Part shown: positions 24,985-32,239 of the stretch, piece after piece
Layout of the letters: every line of letters starts with the position of its first letter
Numbering within the stretch: position 1 is the first letter of the stretch
From: Pseudomonadota bacterium
GTDB taxonomy: Bacteria; Pseudomonadota; Gammaproteobacteria; Steroidobacterales; Steroidobacteraceae
DNA: 32,852 bases
Assembly (NCBI GenBank): GCA_021826035.1
Contig: JAKBBE010000024.1
Coordinates: forward strand, 1-32,852
Direction of reading: 5' to 3'
The notes under the pieces: model-generated
Told to the model about the DNA's origin: nothing
What the model saw: only the letters and a program-made list of their open reading frames with translations
Database searches by the model: none
Position numbers and translations under genes: made by a program

Positions 24985-25503
24985 GGCTCAATCCAGACCC
25001 GTGTGTGCAGGGGATCAGAGCGCTTCCAACCCCGAGTTAGAAACATCATGTTATGTATTTTTGGCCGATCAGTGCATCCAGGCCGTCAGCCGTGTTCTCC
25101 ATGCCCGAGTGCGAAATTCTTGCGCCATGGCGCGCGGAAGGGCAAGCTCATCCGTTGAAGCAAATTCCGGGACGAAGACTCTCCCTGCAACAGACGCGTC
25201 CGCGTGGCGCGAGAGGGGGTCAGCAACTTACGCACCAACCGAATACTTGAGCTCAACAATCCTGGTTCGGGGAAGAGGCACAGCGAACCCGTACGCCTCA
25301 TCGTACGAATCCGCCGCGGCGACAGAGACGTTCTTCGGCGCATCTGTTGTCGCACTTAGTATCTGCGCCTTCCTGATCCCGCGTCAAGAATCGGGCAGGT
25401 CCCCGAGGGTGAAGTATTGTCCGCCGGAGCGTTGGACGCTCGTCCGCGCTTCGGGCGGGCGGTTGGGGTTGCGCGCGCGGCGCGCCGCCTCGAGGGAGAT
25501 CGT
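24985..25503. other. Upstream region of tniA, expected to hold the transposon left end
   Basis: 519 bp with no convincing gene. Elements of the Tn402/Tn5053 group start with TGTC and reach tniA after roughly 100-200 bp. A TGTCGCACTTAGTATCTGCG stretch starts at 25348, 156 bp before tniA, and an AGTATTGTCCGCC about 60 bp later resembles part of it; this is only a candidate end. A CGTACG-6-CGTACG repeat is at about 25291-25308. Confidence 0.35.
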
Positions 25504-27540
25504 ATGCAACCACCCAGTCACGTCCGTACTCGGCGCACCGCTGGGAAAGAAAGCGCGGTACGCGAGCTCGATGCCGAATCGACTTCGGTCACCGAGGCAG
25601 TCCCTTGGCCCGTCTCAGCGCACCCGGAGGACATTCCCTTCTCGCCGGGAACACGCCTGAGGCTCGGCGTCACTCAAGTGCGGCTGGTCCATGCTCTCTC
25701 GCTTGATCGGCTGCTGGTCAAGGACCTGGAAACGGGCGAGACGCGCATCGTCGCGCGCGCAACCGTAAGGCCCGTCGATAAAAGCCCCGCCGGGCCGGAT
25801 CCGCAGCCCATCGAGGGCACGAACGTGAGCGACGAACAACTGGCGCGGCTGACCGCCCGTGAGGCGGTGCTGAAGCCCTACGTCGGTGGAGGTGAGTTGA
25901 CTCGCAAAGAGGCACGACGCTTGGGCAGTACCTTGGGTGTTTCTGCCCGCACGGTACGCCGGTGGCTGCATCGCTACCGACGCGCCGGGGACATCACGGG
26001 ACTGATGCCGAGACGCCGGGGTGTTCAGTCTGGCCAGCGCACGCTCGATCCGGCCCTGGACGCCATTATTCGTTTCGCCGTCGAAGCGAAGCTCAAGAGC
26101 AGCGGGAACTGCTCGGTTCGGGCAGTGTACGAGGCGATTCGCGGCGACTGTGCGGCTATTGGTAAGGCGGTGCCCGCGCGCGCGACAGTTCTCGGTCGCA
26201 TCAAGGCGCTCAAAGCGGATCCGCAGTCTCTGCCTCCCGAAGTTGCGCAGGAGGTGCGCAGCCGGCGGCGACTCGTGCGCGGCTCCGCCGCCGCCCCCCA
26301 CGCACTCTCCCGCGTTGAGATTGATCATACGCTCGTCGACACCCATATCGTCGATGCCCGGGACCGCGGTCCCTTGGGGCGCCCGTGGCTCACGATCGCG
26401 ATGGATGTCTGCACGCGGGCGATCCTGGGATTTGTGCTCACCTTCGAGGCGCCGAGTCGCTTGAGTGTGGCGCTTTGTCTTCGCCACGCAATCTATCCCA
26501 AGGAGGGCTGGCTGAAAGCCATCGGCGCGAGGGGCCCCTGGCCGGTATTCGGTCGTCCGCAGTACATCTACACCGACAACGGGGCGGAATTTCGCTCAGC
26601 CTCGTTTCAGATGGGCTGCAAGCGCCAGCACATCGAGAACGGCTATCGGCCCGCTCGCACGCCGCGATTCGGCGGCAGCATCGAACGCCTGATCGGCACG
26701 TTCATGCGTCGCATGCGCCTGATCCCCGGCAACACGTTCAACGAGATTCTCGGCAAGCGCAGCCCGTACCCGGCTCAGCAGGCGATACTCACCTTGGAGG
26801 ACCTCGAGCTCTGGTTCACCAACGAGATCACGGCTTACCATCATGAGCGCCACAGCACCCTCGGTGGGGCCCCACTTGCCGCCTGGGAAGCCGCGTGGCG
26901 CACGCCGCATGGCGTGGTAGTACCCCCGCACCCTGCCGACCCGCAGACACTCTTTGCGGATCTGCTGCCGCATGCGCTGCGGGTGGTCAAACCGGTTGGT
27001 ATCGATTGGCACTGCCTGCGCTATCGCAGCGATGCCCTGGCGCCATACGTCGACCCCGACATCAAGCGCGTTGTTCGCATCGATCCGCGCGACATCTCCT
27101 CCATCTGGCTCGACCTGCCGCAGGGCGGGCACCTTCAGGTTCCGTGGGTGAATGCGGCCTGGCCGCGCCTGTCGCTCTGGGAGTGGAACGAGATCCGCGC
27201 CCGGGATGGTCGACGCGCAAAGGGCGCGGATCCCGAGTTCGTTCGACGGTGTCTCGCGGACAACGACGCGCTGATCGCGGCACGGGCGGACCGAGGGGAG
27301 CTTCGGGCACGCCGGCGCCGGGCCCGTCTCGAGCGCTGGCGTTCAGATGAGACACGACAGAACGCGGCGCCGTCGGCGCCGGCAACTCAACCGCGCACGC
27401 GCCTTTCGAACCGGAAGCGGGGCGAGCGCGGCGGGAAAGTTCCGGGTCAAGTGCCCCGGTTGCCGCCGCTGCCGCGCACGCAGCTCGAGGTGACACGCAC
27501 CTCGGTGGAAAGTCCCGTCCCCTTCGAAGTGTTGGAGTAG
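25504..27540 (+). CDS. tniA: Transposase TniA (DD35E, Mu/TnsB type)
   Basis: About 678 residues. ATG 25504 follows GAGGGAG by five bases; the open frame further upstream is not protein-like. An N-terminal region with an HTH (KEARRLGSTLGVSARTVRRW, about 140-160) precedes the rve integrase core with D274 (VEIDHTLVD), D358 (YTDNGAEF) and E394 (GGSIERLIG), exactly 35 residues between the last two. A Mu-type beta-barrel (RVVRIDPRDISSIWLDLP) and a long basic C-terminal tail follow. It joins transposon ends to target DNA; TniB and TniQ genes follow directly. Confidence 0.93.
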   Translation: MQPPSHVRTRRTAGKESAVRELDAESTSVTEAVPWPVSAHPEDIPFSPGTRLRLGVTQVRLVHALSLDRLLVKDLETGETRIVARATVRPVDKSPAGPDPQPIEGTNVSDEQLARLTAREAVLKPYVGGGELTRKEARRLGSTLGVSARTVRRWLHRYRRAGDITGLMPRRRGVQSGQRTLDPALDAIIRFAVEAKLKSSGNCSVRAVYEAIRGDCAAIGKAVPARATVLGRIKALKADPQSLPPEVAQEVRSRRRLVRGSAAAPHALSRVEIDHTLVDTHIVDARDRGPLGRPWLTIAMDVCTRAILGFVLTFEAPSRLSVALCLRHAIYPKEGWLKAIGARGPWPVFGRPQYIYTDNGAEFRSASFQMGCKRQHIENGYRPARTPRFGGSIERLIGTFMRRMRLIPGNTFNEILGKRSPYPAQQAILTLEDLELWFTNEITAYHHERHSTLGGAPLAAWEAAWRTPHGVVVPPHPADPQTLFADLLPHALRVVKPVGIDWHCLRYRSDALAPYVDPDIKRVVRIDPRDISSIWLDLPQGGHLQVPWVNAAWPRLSLWEWNEIRARDGRRAKGADPEFVRRCLADNDALIAARADRGELRARRRRARLERWRSDETRQNAAPSAPATQPRTRLSNRKRGERGGKVPGQVPRLPPLPRTQLEVTRTSVESPVPFEVLE

Positions 27541-27544
27541 TGCG

Positions 27545-28714
27545 ATGGAAGAGGATACCGCCCAGTCCCGACCCGACCCATCGTCCAAGAATGCGCCGCG
27601 GTCGGCCGCCGCGCGCGCCCGCAAGGATGCGCGCGGCCGACCGGCCCGGGGCGCAAGAGTCCGTTCGCACTCCCTTGACACGCCGTTGGCCGCGGGGATC
27701 GACGCGACGCACCAGGAGACCTGGCCGCACCTCGACCCGGTCATCCACTCCATCGCCGCCGAGGACGATCTCGCGCGTGCGCGCCATATCCTCAAGGACC
27801 TGTACGTCAGTCACCCGCCCGCCCAGCAGGTGGAACGGCAGATCGAACAGCTGATCCGGCTGCCGCGACGCATTCGCATGCCGGGGCTGTTTCTCTGCGG
27901 CGATTCGGGCATGGGCAAGACGCACCTGTTGCGTCGCATTGAGCGGCGGCACCCCGAACGCGATGACCCGACGACGAAGCGGCACATCCGCCCGGTGCTT
28001 TACGCGCAGGTGCCGGCCGCCCCGACGGTGCGCACGCTGCGGCGAACGCTGATCGATGAGGCGAACATTGCGTTTCTGGACCACCCGGCGAAACCGTTGC
28101 CCCAATCGGTGCTGCGCCGGGGCCTGGCGGCGGCGGGCACCGAACTCATCGTGCTCGATGAGATCCACAACATCGAGCACATGGACGGCAAACAGCGAAC
28201 GTGGCTGCGGGACTGGATACGCTGTCTCTCGAACGAAACGCAACGGCCGATCGTGCTCGCGGGCACCGAGGAGTTCGAATCCGCCCTCCTGAGCGACCGG
28301 CAGCTCTCGAGCCGCTATCCGATCGTGCGGCTCCCGCGATGGTCCGCGGGCCCTGAGCTCGCGGCCTTCCTGCAGGGCTACGAGCGGGCGTGCCCGCTGC
28401 GCCTCGCCTCCCGCCTTTCGGATCCCGCGGTGATGCACGCGCTGCTGCAGGAGACCGAAGGCATCACCGACTCGATCATCCGCTGCTTGCAGGCGGCAGC
28501 GCTGGTTGCGATCCGCGAGGGGACCGAGCGCATCGTCCCGGAGTATTTGAGTTGGTGGCGCGATCCGCCGTTGCTCTCGTACTACGAGGCGGCAGAGGCG
28601 GAGCCCGAAAACGTGATCCTCGCGCGAGCCTGGCTCCGAGACGAACGCCGGGCGCCGCCGCCGCTGGCGCCGCCCGGGCGCGCGCGCAATCGCGCCACGC
28701 TGTGGACGATATGA
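27545..28714 (+). CDS. tniB: Transposition ATPase TniB (TnsC/MuB type)
   Basis: 389 residues, four bases after tniA. AAA+ ATPase: Walker A GDSGMGKTH (residues 119-127), Walker B ELIVLDEIHNI (D205, E206), sensor region RPIVLAGTEEFESAL. The N-terminal 60 residues are basic and disordered, as is the C-terminal end. In Tn402-like elements TniB selects target DNA and activates TniA. The start of tniQ overlaps its stop by 4 bp. Confidence 0.93.
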   Translation: MEEDTAQSRPDPSSKNAPRSAAARARKDARGRPARGARVRSHSLDTPLAAGIDATHQETWPHLDPVIHSIAAEDDLARARHILKDLYVSHPPAQQVERQIEQLIRLPRRIRMPGLFLCGDSGMGKTHLLRRIERRHPERDDPTTKRHIRPVLYAQVPAAPTVRTLRRTLIDEANIAFLDHPAKPLPQSVLRRGLAAAGTELIVLDEIHNIEHMDGKQRTWLRDWIRCLSNETQRPIVLAGTEEFESALLSDRQLSSRYPIVRLPRWSAGPELAAFLQGYERACPLRLASRLSDPAVMHALLQETEGITDSIIRCLQAAALVAIREGTERIVPEYLSWWRDPPLLSYYEAAEAEPENVILARAWLRDERRAPPPLAPPGRARNRATLWTI

Positions 28715-29952
28715 AAGGGCTGCGACGGACCGTGCTCGCGCGCGCACCGCTGCGGCCCCGGGCGCGGCTCGCCCTCGCGCCCCGGCTGCACGCGAACGAG
28801 ACGCTCACTTCCTGGCTCGAGCGCTTCGCCGGCGCCTACGGCATGACGGTACGGGAATTTGTGCTCTGGCTGGGTTACCCGGATCTTCTGGGATACGCTC
28901 AGGCGCCCTACGATCTGGATGTGTCTCAGCCGCCGGATCTGGCCGCAGTGCTGGGCGCACACGCCGGTCTCGATGCACAACGCATCGCGGCGCATCGCAT
29001 GAGAGGCTCCGGTGCCCTGCCGCCTGAGCGTCGACGCGTGTTCTGTCCTGAGTGCTGGGCGGAGGAGGGCGCCTACCGGCGCTTCGAATGGGCACGGGGC
29101 TGGTCGCTCGTATGCCCTCGTCATCGTCGAGTCTTGCGCGAGCGGCCACGACCCAAGGGCCCATTGGTCCGCTGGCATGAGGAGTCGTGGAGCGAGTTCT
29201 ATCGGGATGCGAGTGCCTGGGGGGATCTGCGCCCCTCGTGGCAGAGCGAAGAGTGGCAGTGGATCTGTGCAAACCTGGGTGTCGACCCGCATGCGGAATT
29301 CCTGCACGCCTGGCCGTGGCTCCTCGATCTCTCGGGAGCGCCCAACCGGCGCAGCAGTGCGTCCGAGGTCAAAGAGGACCTCGCGCTCTACGGGATGATC
29401 CGGTTCTGGCAGGCCTCGTTGTTGCAGGCACTCGATGCGTCGATTCCGCAGGAGGATCTCATGACCGATACCTCGGGTGGCCACATCTGCGATGTGCGCA
29501 CGCCCGACGTGCCGCACCGGATCCGCTTGCTGGCCGGCACGGTCGCGCGGCACCTCTGGGTGCGGCTCACCGAAGGGCACTGGCGGTGCGGCCGGCACGA
29601 GACTCTCGAGCGAGTGCTGAACGAGCCGGGGCGCTGGAACGACGAGGAGTGGTGGCTCGAGCAGCGCCTGCGGACCTGGCCGGCCGCGTTGCAAGCCTCG
29701 GGCCGAGAGCTCTTTCGACGGACGGATCCCTTCGTGCAGCTGCCGCCCTGGGAGCGCTGCCGCCAGTGCGTTCGGGGCGTCGATGGGGCCGTCCGGGAGG
29801 TGCTCTCGATCTGCCTGCCCGAAAGTTGGCACTGTCTCGCCCGGGACGCCTCCGTCGAGGATGCGCTCGCCGCGCTCCTGGGGCGCTATTCCTCGGTCGC
29901 GGGGGACGACAGGAGATTCGCCGCCCGGCTCGACTGCACGGCGCCGGATTGA
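28711..29952 (+). CDS. tniQ: Transposition protein TniQ
   Basis: 413 residues; ATG 28711 overlaps the tniB stop (ATGA). N-terminal TniQ domain (LHANETLTSWLERFAGAYGM then TVREFVLWLG) and a zinc-binding set C112-C115-C135-H138 (CPECW ... CPRH). A second Cys/His cluster at about 290-300 (WRCGRHE) and one near 350 (CRQC) may bind another metal. In Tn5053/Tn402 TniQ is needed for targeting, and in Tn7-like CAST elements the homologue links transposase and target finder. Its last 67 bp overlap the 3' end of the convergent recombinase gene. Confidence 0.88.
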   Translation: MKGLRRTVLARAPLRPRARLALAPRLHANETLTSWLERFAGAYGMTVREFVLWLGYPDLLGYAQAPYDLDVSQPPDLAAVLGAHAGLDAQRIAAHRMRGSGALPPERRRVFCPECWAEEGAYRRFEWARGWSLVCPRHRRVLRERPRPKGPLVRWHEESWSEFYRDASAWGDLRPSWQSEEWQWICANLGVDPHAEFLHAWPWLLDLSGAPNRRSSASEVKEDLALYGMIRFWQASLLQALDASIPQEDLMTDTSGGHICDVRTPDVPHRIRLLAGTVARHLWVRLTEGHWRCGRHETLERVLNEPGRWNDEEWWLEQRLRTWPAALQASGRELFRRTDPFVQLPPWERCRQCVRGVDGAVREVLSICLPESWHCLARDASVEDALAALLGRYSSVAGDDRRFAARLDCTAPD

Positions 29953-31031
29953 TAGTACCGCAGGAACGTCATGACGCTGCGGTGTCCGGTGAGCGCCATT
30001 GCCTCTTTCAAGGGCACGTTCTGCCGGCCGGCTTCGGTGATGAAACCGGAGCGTAGGGAGTGGGCGCCGAAATCCCCCTCGAGCCCGGCGAGCGCCGTGC
30101 GCCGCTTCACGATGCGCCAGACGGCCTGGTCGGCGAGCGGCTCGGCGGCCTTCGAGCCGCGGATGCGCCGAAAGATCGCCCCTGAGGTCACCCCGGAGGC
30201 CTCAAGCCAGGCGGCGAGGCCCGCGGCGGCCACCCCGACGACCGGCTTCACGGCATCCTCGTTGTCCGCCGTGCCCGCCTGGTCGGTCTTCGAGTGCGCG
30301 AGTCGGTAGAGATACGTCTTGTCGTCCACCTTCGTGAGATTCTCCATCACGGCGCCTGCGACCTCGGAGCGCCGCCGGCCGCCGGAGGCCCAGGCGAAAA
30401 GAAGCAGCGCCCGGTCGCGCACGCCGACGAGGCCGTCCGTACAGGTCTCGAGCATCGCGGTGAGCGGATCCTTGGTGAGCGCCGCCTTGGCGGCCGGTCG
30501 CACCCCGCGGGTCGCGTGGGCGCGGCGGATGCGTCGCACGAGCTCCCGGACTGCGGGATCGCGGACGGGATTCGCGAGTTCGCGCAGCTGGTGCGCTTTG
30601 GAGAGCACCGCAAGGCGATGCAACACCGTGTTGAGCGCCGGGGCGCCGCGGGAGGCCTTGAACCCACCGGCCACCAGGGCCTCATCAATCGCATCCGGCA
30701 GATCATGGACGAGTGCGCCCTCCGCAGCACCGGGTGCCCCGGCGCCGCCGGCGCGCTGCACGTGATCGACCAGGAACTGCAGCACCACCGGCACCGGCAG
30801 TGGCAAGGCGAGGGCGCGCCGATAGCGCAGCCGAAACCACGCCACCCAGTAGCGGAGCGCGCTCGCATAGCTGCGCACCGTGTTCGCCGATTCCCCTTCC
30901 TTCAAGAGCGCTGCGACGGAGGCCTGCGCCTCCGCATGCAGCACCTGCGGATCGAGCCCTGTCACGCAATCGCGCGGCACGAGGGCGGCGCGCGTGCGGG
31001 TGCCGGTTGGGTGAGTGTGCCGTTTCCGCAT
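29886..31031 (-). CDS. Tyrosine recombinase (phage-integrase family), putative cointegrate resolvase
   Basis: 381 residues from ATG 31031. N-terminal SAM-like core-binding domain (SANTVRSYASALRYWVAWF) and catalytic domain with the full set: Arg in SGGRRRSEV, Lys in AHSKTDQ, HSLR, GHRS and nucleophile Tyr in FLRYYQSG. It takes the place of TniR and is divergent from a KfrA-like gene, the same layout as tnpS-tnpT of Tn4651-type transposons, where the pair resolves cointegrates. An ATG at 31070 is in frame but lies on the promoter. The last codons overlap tniQ by 67 bp tail to tail. Confidence 0.9.
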   Translation of the reverse strand: MRKRHTHPTGTRTRAALVPRDCVTGLDPQVLHAEAQASVAALLKEGESANTVRSYASALRYWVAWFRLRYRRALALPLPVPVVLQFLVDHVQRAGGAGAPGAAEGALVHDLPDAIDEALVAGGFKASRGAPALNTVLHRLAVLSKAHQLRELANPVRDPAVRELVRRIRRAHATRGVRPAAKAALTKDPLTAMLETCTDGLVGVRDRALLLFAWASGGRRRSEVAGAVMENLTKVDDKTYLYRLAHSKTDQAGTADNEDAVKPVVGVAAAGLAAWLEASGVTSGAIFRRIRGSKAAEPLADQAVWRIVKRRTALAGLEGDFGAHSLRSGFITEAGRQNVPLKEAMALTGHRSVMTFLRYYQSGAVQSSRAANLLSSPATEE

Positions 31032-31050
31032 ATTTATAGTAGAATATGTG
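31027..31050. repeat. Candidate tyrosine-recombinase core site
   Basis: Arms CGCATATT (31027-31034) and AATATGTG (31043-31050) are inverted repeats with seven of eight positions complementary, around an 8-bp spacer TATAGTAG. This is the form of crossover sites used by tyrosine recombinases. It sits in the only AT-rich patch of the region, between the divergent recombinase and KfrA-like genes, and its left arm includes the recombinase start codon. Activity is inference. Confidence 0.5.
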
Positions 31051-31070
31051 TTATATATCGCTAATGTCAA
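31041..31070 (-). promoter_or_regulatory. Sigma-70 promoter of the recombinase gene
   Basis: On the minus strand TTGACA (31070-31065), 18 bp, then TATTCT (31046-31041). The expected start site falls about three bases before ATG 31031, and no ribosome site fits in between, so the mRNA would be leaderless or nearly so. The -10 box lies in the right arm and spacer of the candidate core site, so recombinase binding should repress its own gene. Confidence 0.55.
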
Positions 31071-31074
31071 GGTC

Positions 31075-31105
31075 GACTCATGGTAAGGATCTCTTATCGT
31101 GAGTC
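31075..31105. promoter_or_regulatory. Imperfect palindrome upstream of the KfrA-like gene
   Basis: GACTCATGGTAAG (31075-31087) and CTTATCGTGAGTC (31093-31105) pair at 11 of 13 positions around five bases GATCT. It includes an in-frame ATG (31080). Its AT-rich composition and dyad suggest a binding site, perhaps for the KfrA-like protein itself (KfrA of RK2 is autoregulatory) or an accessory site for recombination. Confidence 0.4.
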
Positions 31106-31130
31106 ATTTTACGACAGGGTAGGGCACCGA

Positions 31131-32195
31131 GTGACCACCGAATCTCATCCCGAGGAAAAGCCCGCCGCCCGGCACCGCTCCGACGCGCCGTACGAATCCC
31201 GGCTCACGCCGGCGTTGGATCCCGCGACCGCAGAGCCGCCGTCGGACGATGCGCAGAGCGCACCGGAGCGGCGCGCCGCCGGACCACCGCGGGCCCGGCG
31301 CGTCTCGGCCGCCGAGGTCTTCGCGGCCGCCGACGCACTGCTCGTCGAGGGCCACCGGCCCACCATCGACCGGGTCCGGGTGTGCCTGGGGCGCGGCTCG
31401 CCCAATACCATCAATGAGCATCTCGATGCCTGGTGGCGCCAGCTCGGCGCCCGGATCCGCGACCTCCCCGGACAGGAATTCCCGCAGCTGCCCGAGCGCG
31501 TCGCGCACACGTTGCAGCTGCTCTGGAATGAAGCGCTGAAAGGTGCGCACGACGCGCTGCGTGACGCCGTGACCGCCCGCGAGGACGCGCTGGAGCATCG
31601 GGAGAAGGCGCTGACGGAACGTGAGCACCAGTTGGAAGAAGAGCGGCAGGCTCTGGCGGCCCGCGGCTCGGCACTCGAGGACAGTCTCGCGCTTGCCCGC
31701 GCCCAGCTCGGCGAATCCAATCAGCGCGCGGCAGCTCTCGAGCAGGCGCTACGCGACCGCGAAGAGTCCCTGGGGAGCCTCCAGCGGCGGGTCGAGCAGC
31801 TCGAAGCTCAGGCCGCGAGTTTCGCTGACCGACTGGAAGCCGAGCAGAAGGCACGCGTTGTCGAGCGTGCCAAATTCGATGAACGCTATGATGCCGCCGA
31901 GCGGCGGTGGTTGACCGAGGTGGACCAGGCGCGAGAGCGCCTCAAGGTGAGTGAAAGGCAAGCGCGGGCCGACGCCGCGGACTGCGCTCGACTCCAAGAT
32001 GAGCTCCAGCGCGCGAAGCGCGAAGCACTCGAAGCGGTTCACGAACTGAAAACCGTCCGCGTGGTCAACGCGGAGCTACGTGAGCGCATCAAGGCCTTCG
32101 GGGATCATTCGACGGCGTCCACCGGTCGGCGTCGCAAGTCGCGGCGGCCCCAACGGACGGCGTCTCCACGCAAGCGAGCGAACAAGACCCCGTAG
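31131..32195 (+). CDS. KfrA-type DNA-binding coiled-coil protein (TnpT-like partner)
   Basis: About 354 residues. KfrA N-terminal domain: RVSAAEVFAAADALLVEGHR then PTIDRVRVCLGRGSPNTINE and HLDAWWRQLG, a winged-helix DNA-binding fold. A long heptad-rich coiled coil follows (about 120-320) and a basic C-terminal tail (GRRRKSRRPQRT). GTG 31131 with AGGG seven bases upstream is preferred; ATG 31080 adds 17 residues but falls in a palindrome of non-coding character. Plasmid KfrA proteins are autoregulators with an alpha-helical tail. Beside a tyrosine recombinase, an accessory role in site-specific resolution like TnpT is inference. Confidence 0.85.
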   Translation: MTTESHPEEKPAARHRSDAPYESRLTPALDPATAEPPSDDAQSAPERRAAGPPRARRVSAAEVFAAADALLVEGHRPTIDRVRVCLGRGSPNTINEHLDAWWRQLGARIRDLPGQEFPQLPERVAHTLQLLWNEALKGAHDALRDAVTAREDALEHREKALTEREHQLEEERQALAARGSALEDSLALARAQLGESNQRAAALEQALRDREESLGSLQRRVEQLEAQAASFADRLEAEQKARVVERAKFDERYDAAERRWLTEVDQARERLKVSERQARADAADCARLQDELQRAKREALEAVHELKTVRVVNAELRERIKAFGDHSTASTGRRRKSRRPQRTASPRKRANKTP

Positions 32196-32239
32196 TATTC
32201 AGATTCCCAAGGTCCAGCGACGCGGGACAGGGGAGATGC

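Larger units (their letters stand above)
25504..32195. mobile_element. tni transposon core with tyrosine recombinase/KfrA pair (ends not located)
   Basis: A contiguous block tniA-tniB-tniQ (+), tyrosine recombinase (-) and KfrA-like gene (+). The first three form the Mu-like transposition machinery of Tn402/Tn5053 relatives. The last two replace the serine resolvase tniR. The left end probably lies in 24985-25503; the right end is beyond 32852 or not recognisable. The adjacent kinase gene may be cargo. The mer operon lies outside, separated by pdxH and others, unlike Tn5053 where mer is internal. Confidence 0.7.

Noticed and set aside
27062..28747. 561-codon minus-strand frame across tniA-tniB
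   Set aside because: Low-complexity Arg/Ala-rich product antisense to clear tniA and tniB coding; no start context.
28582..29832. 416-codon minus-strand frame opposite tniQ
   Set aside because: Shadow of tniQ, whose zinc ligands and overlap with tniB are convincing.
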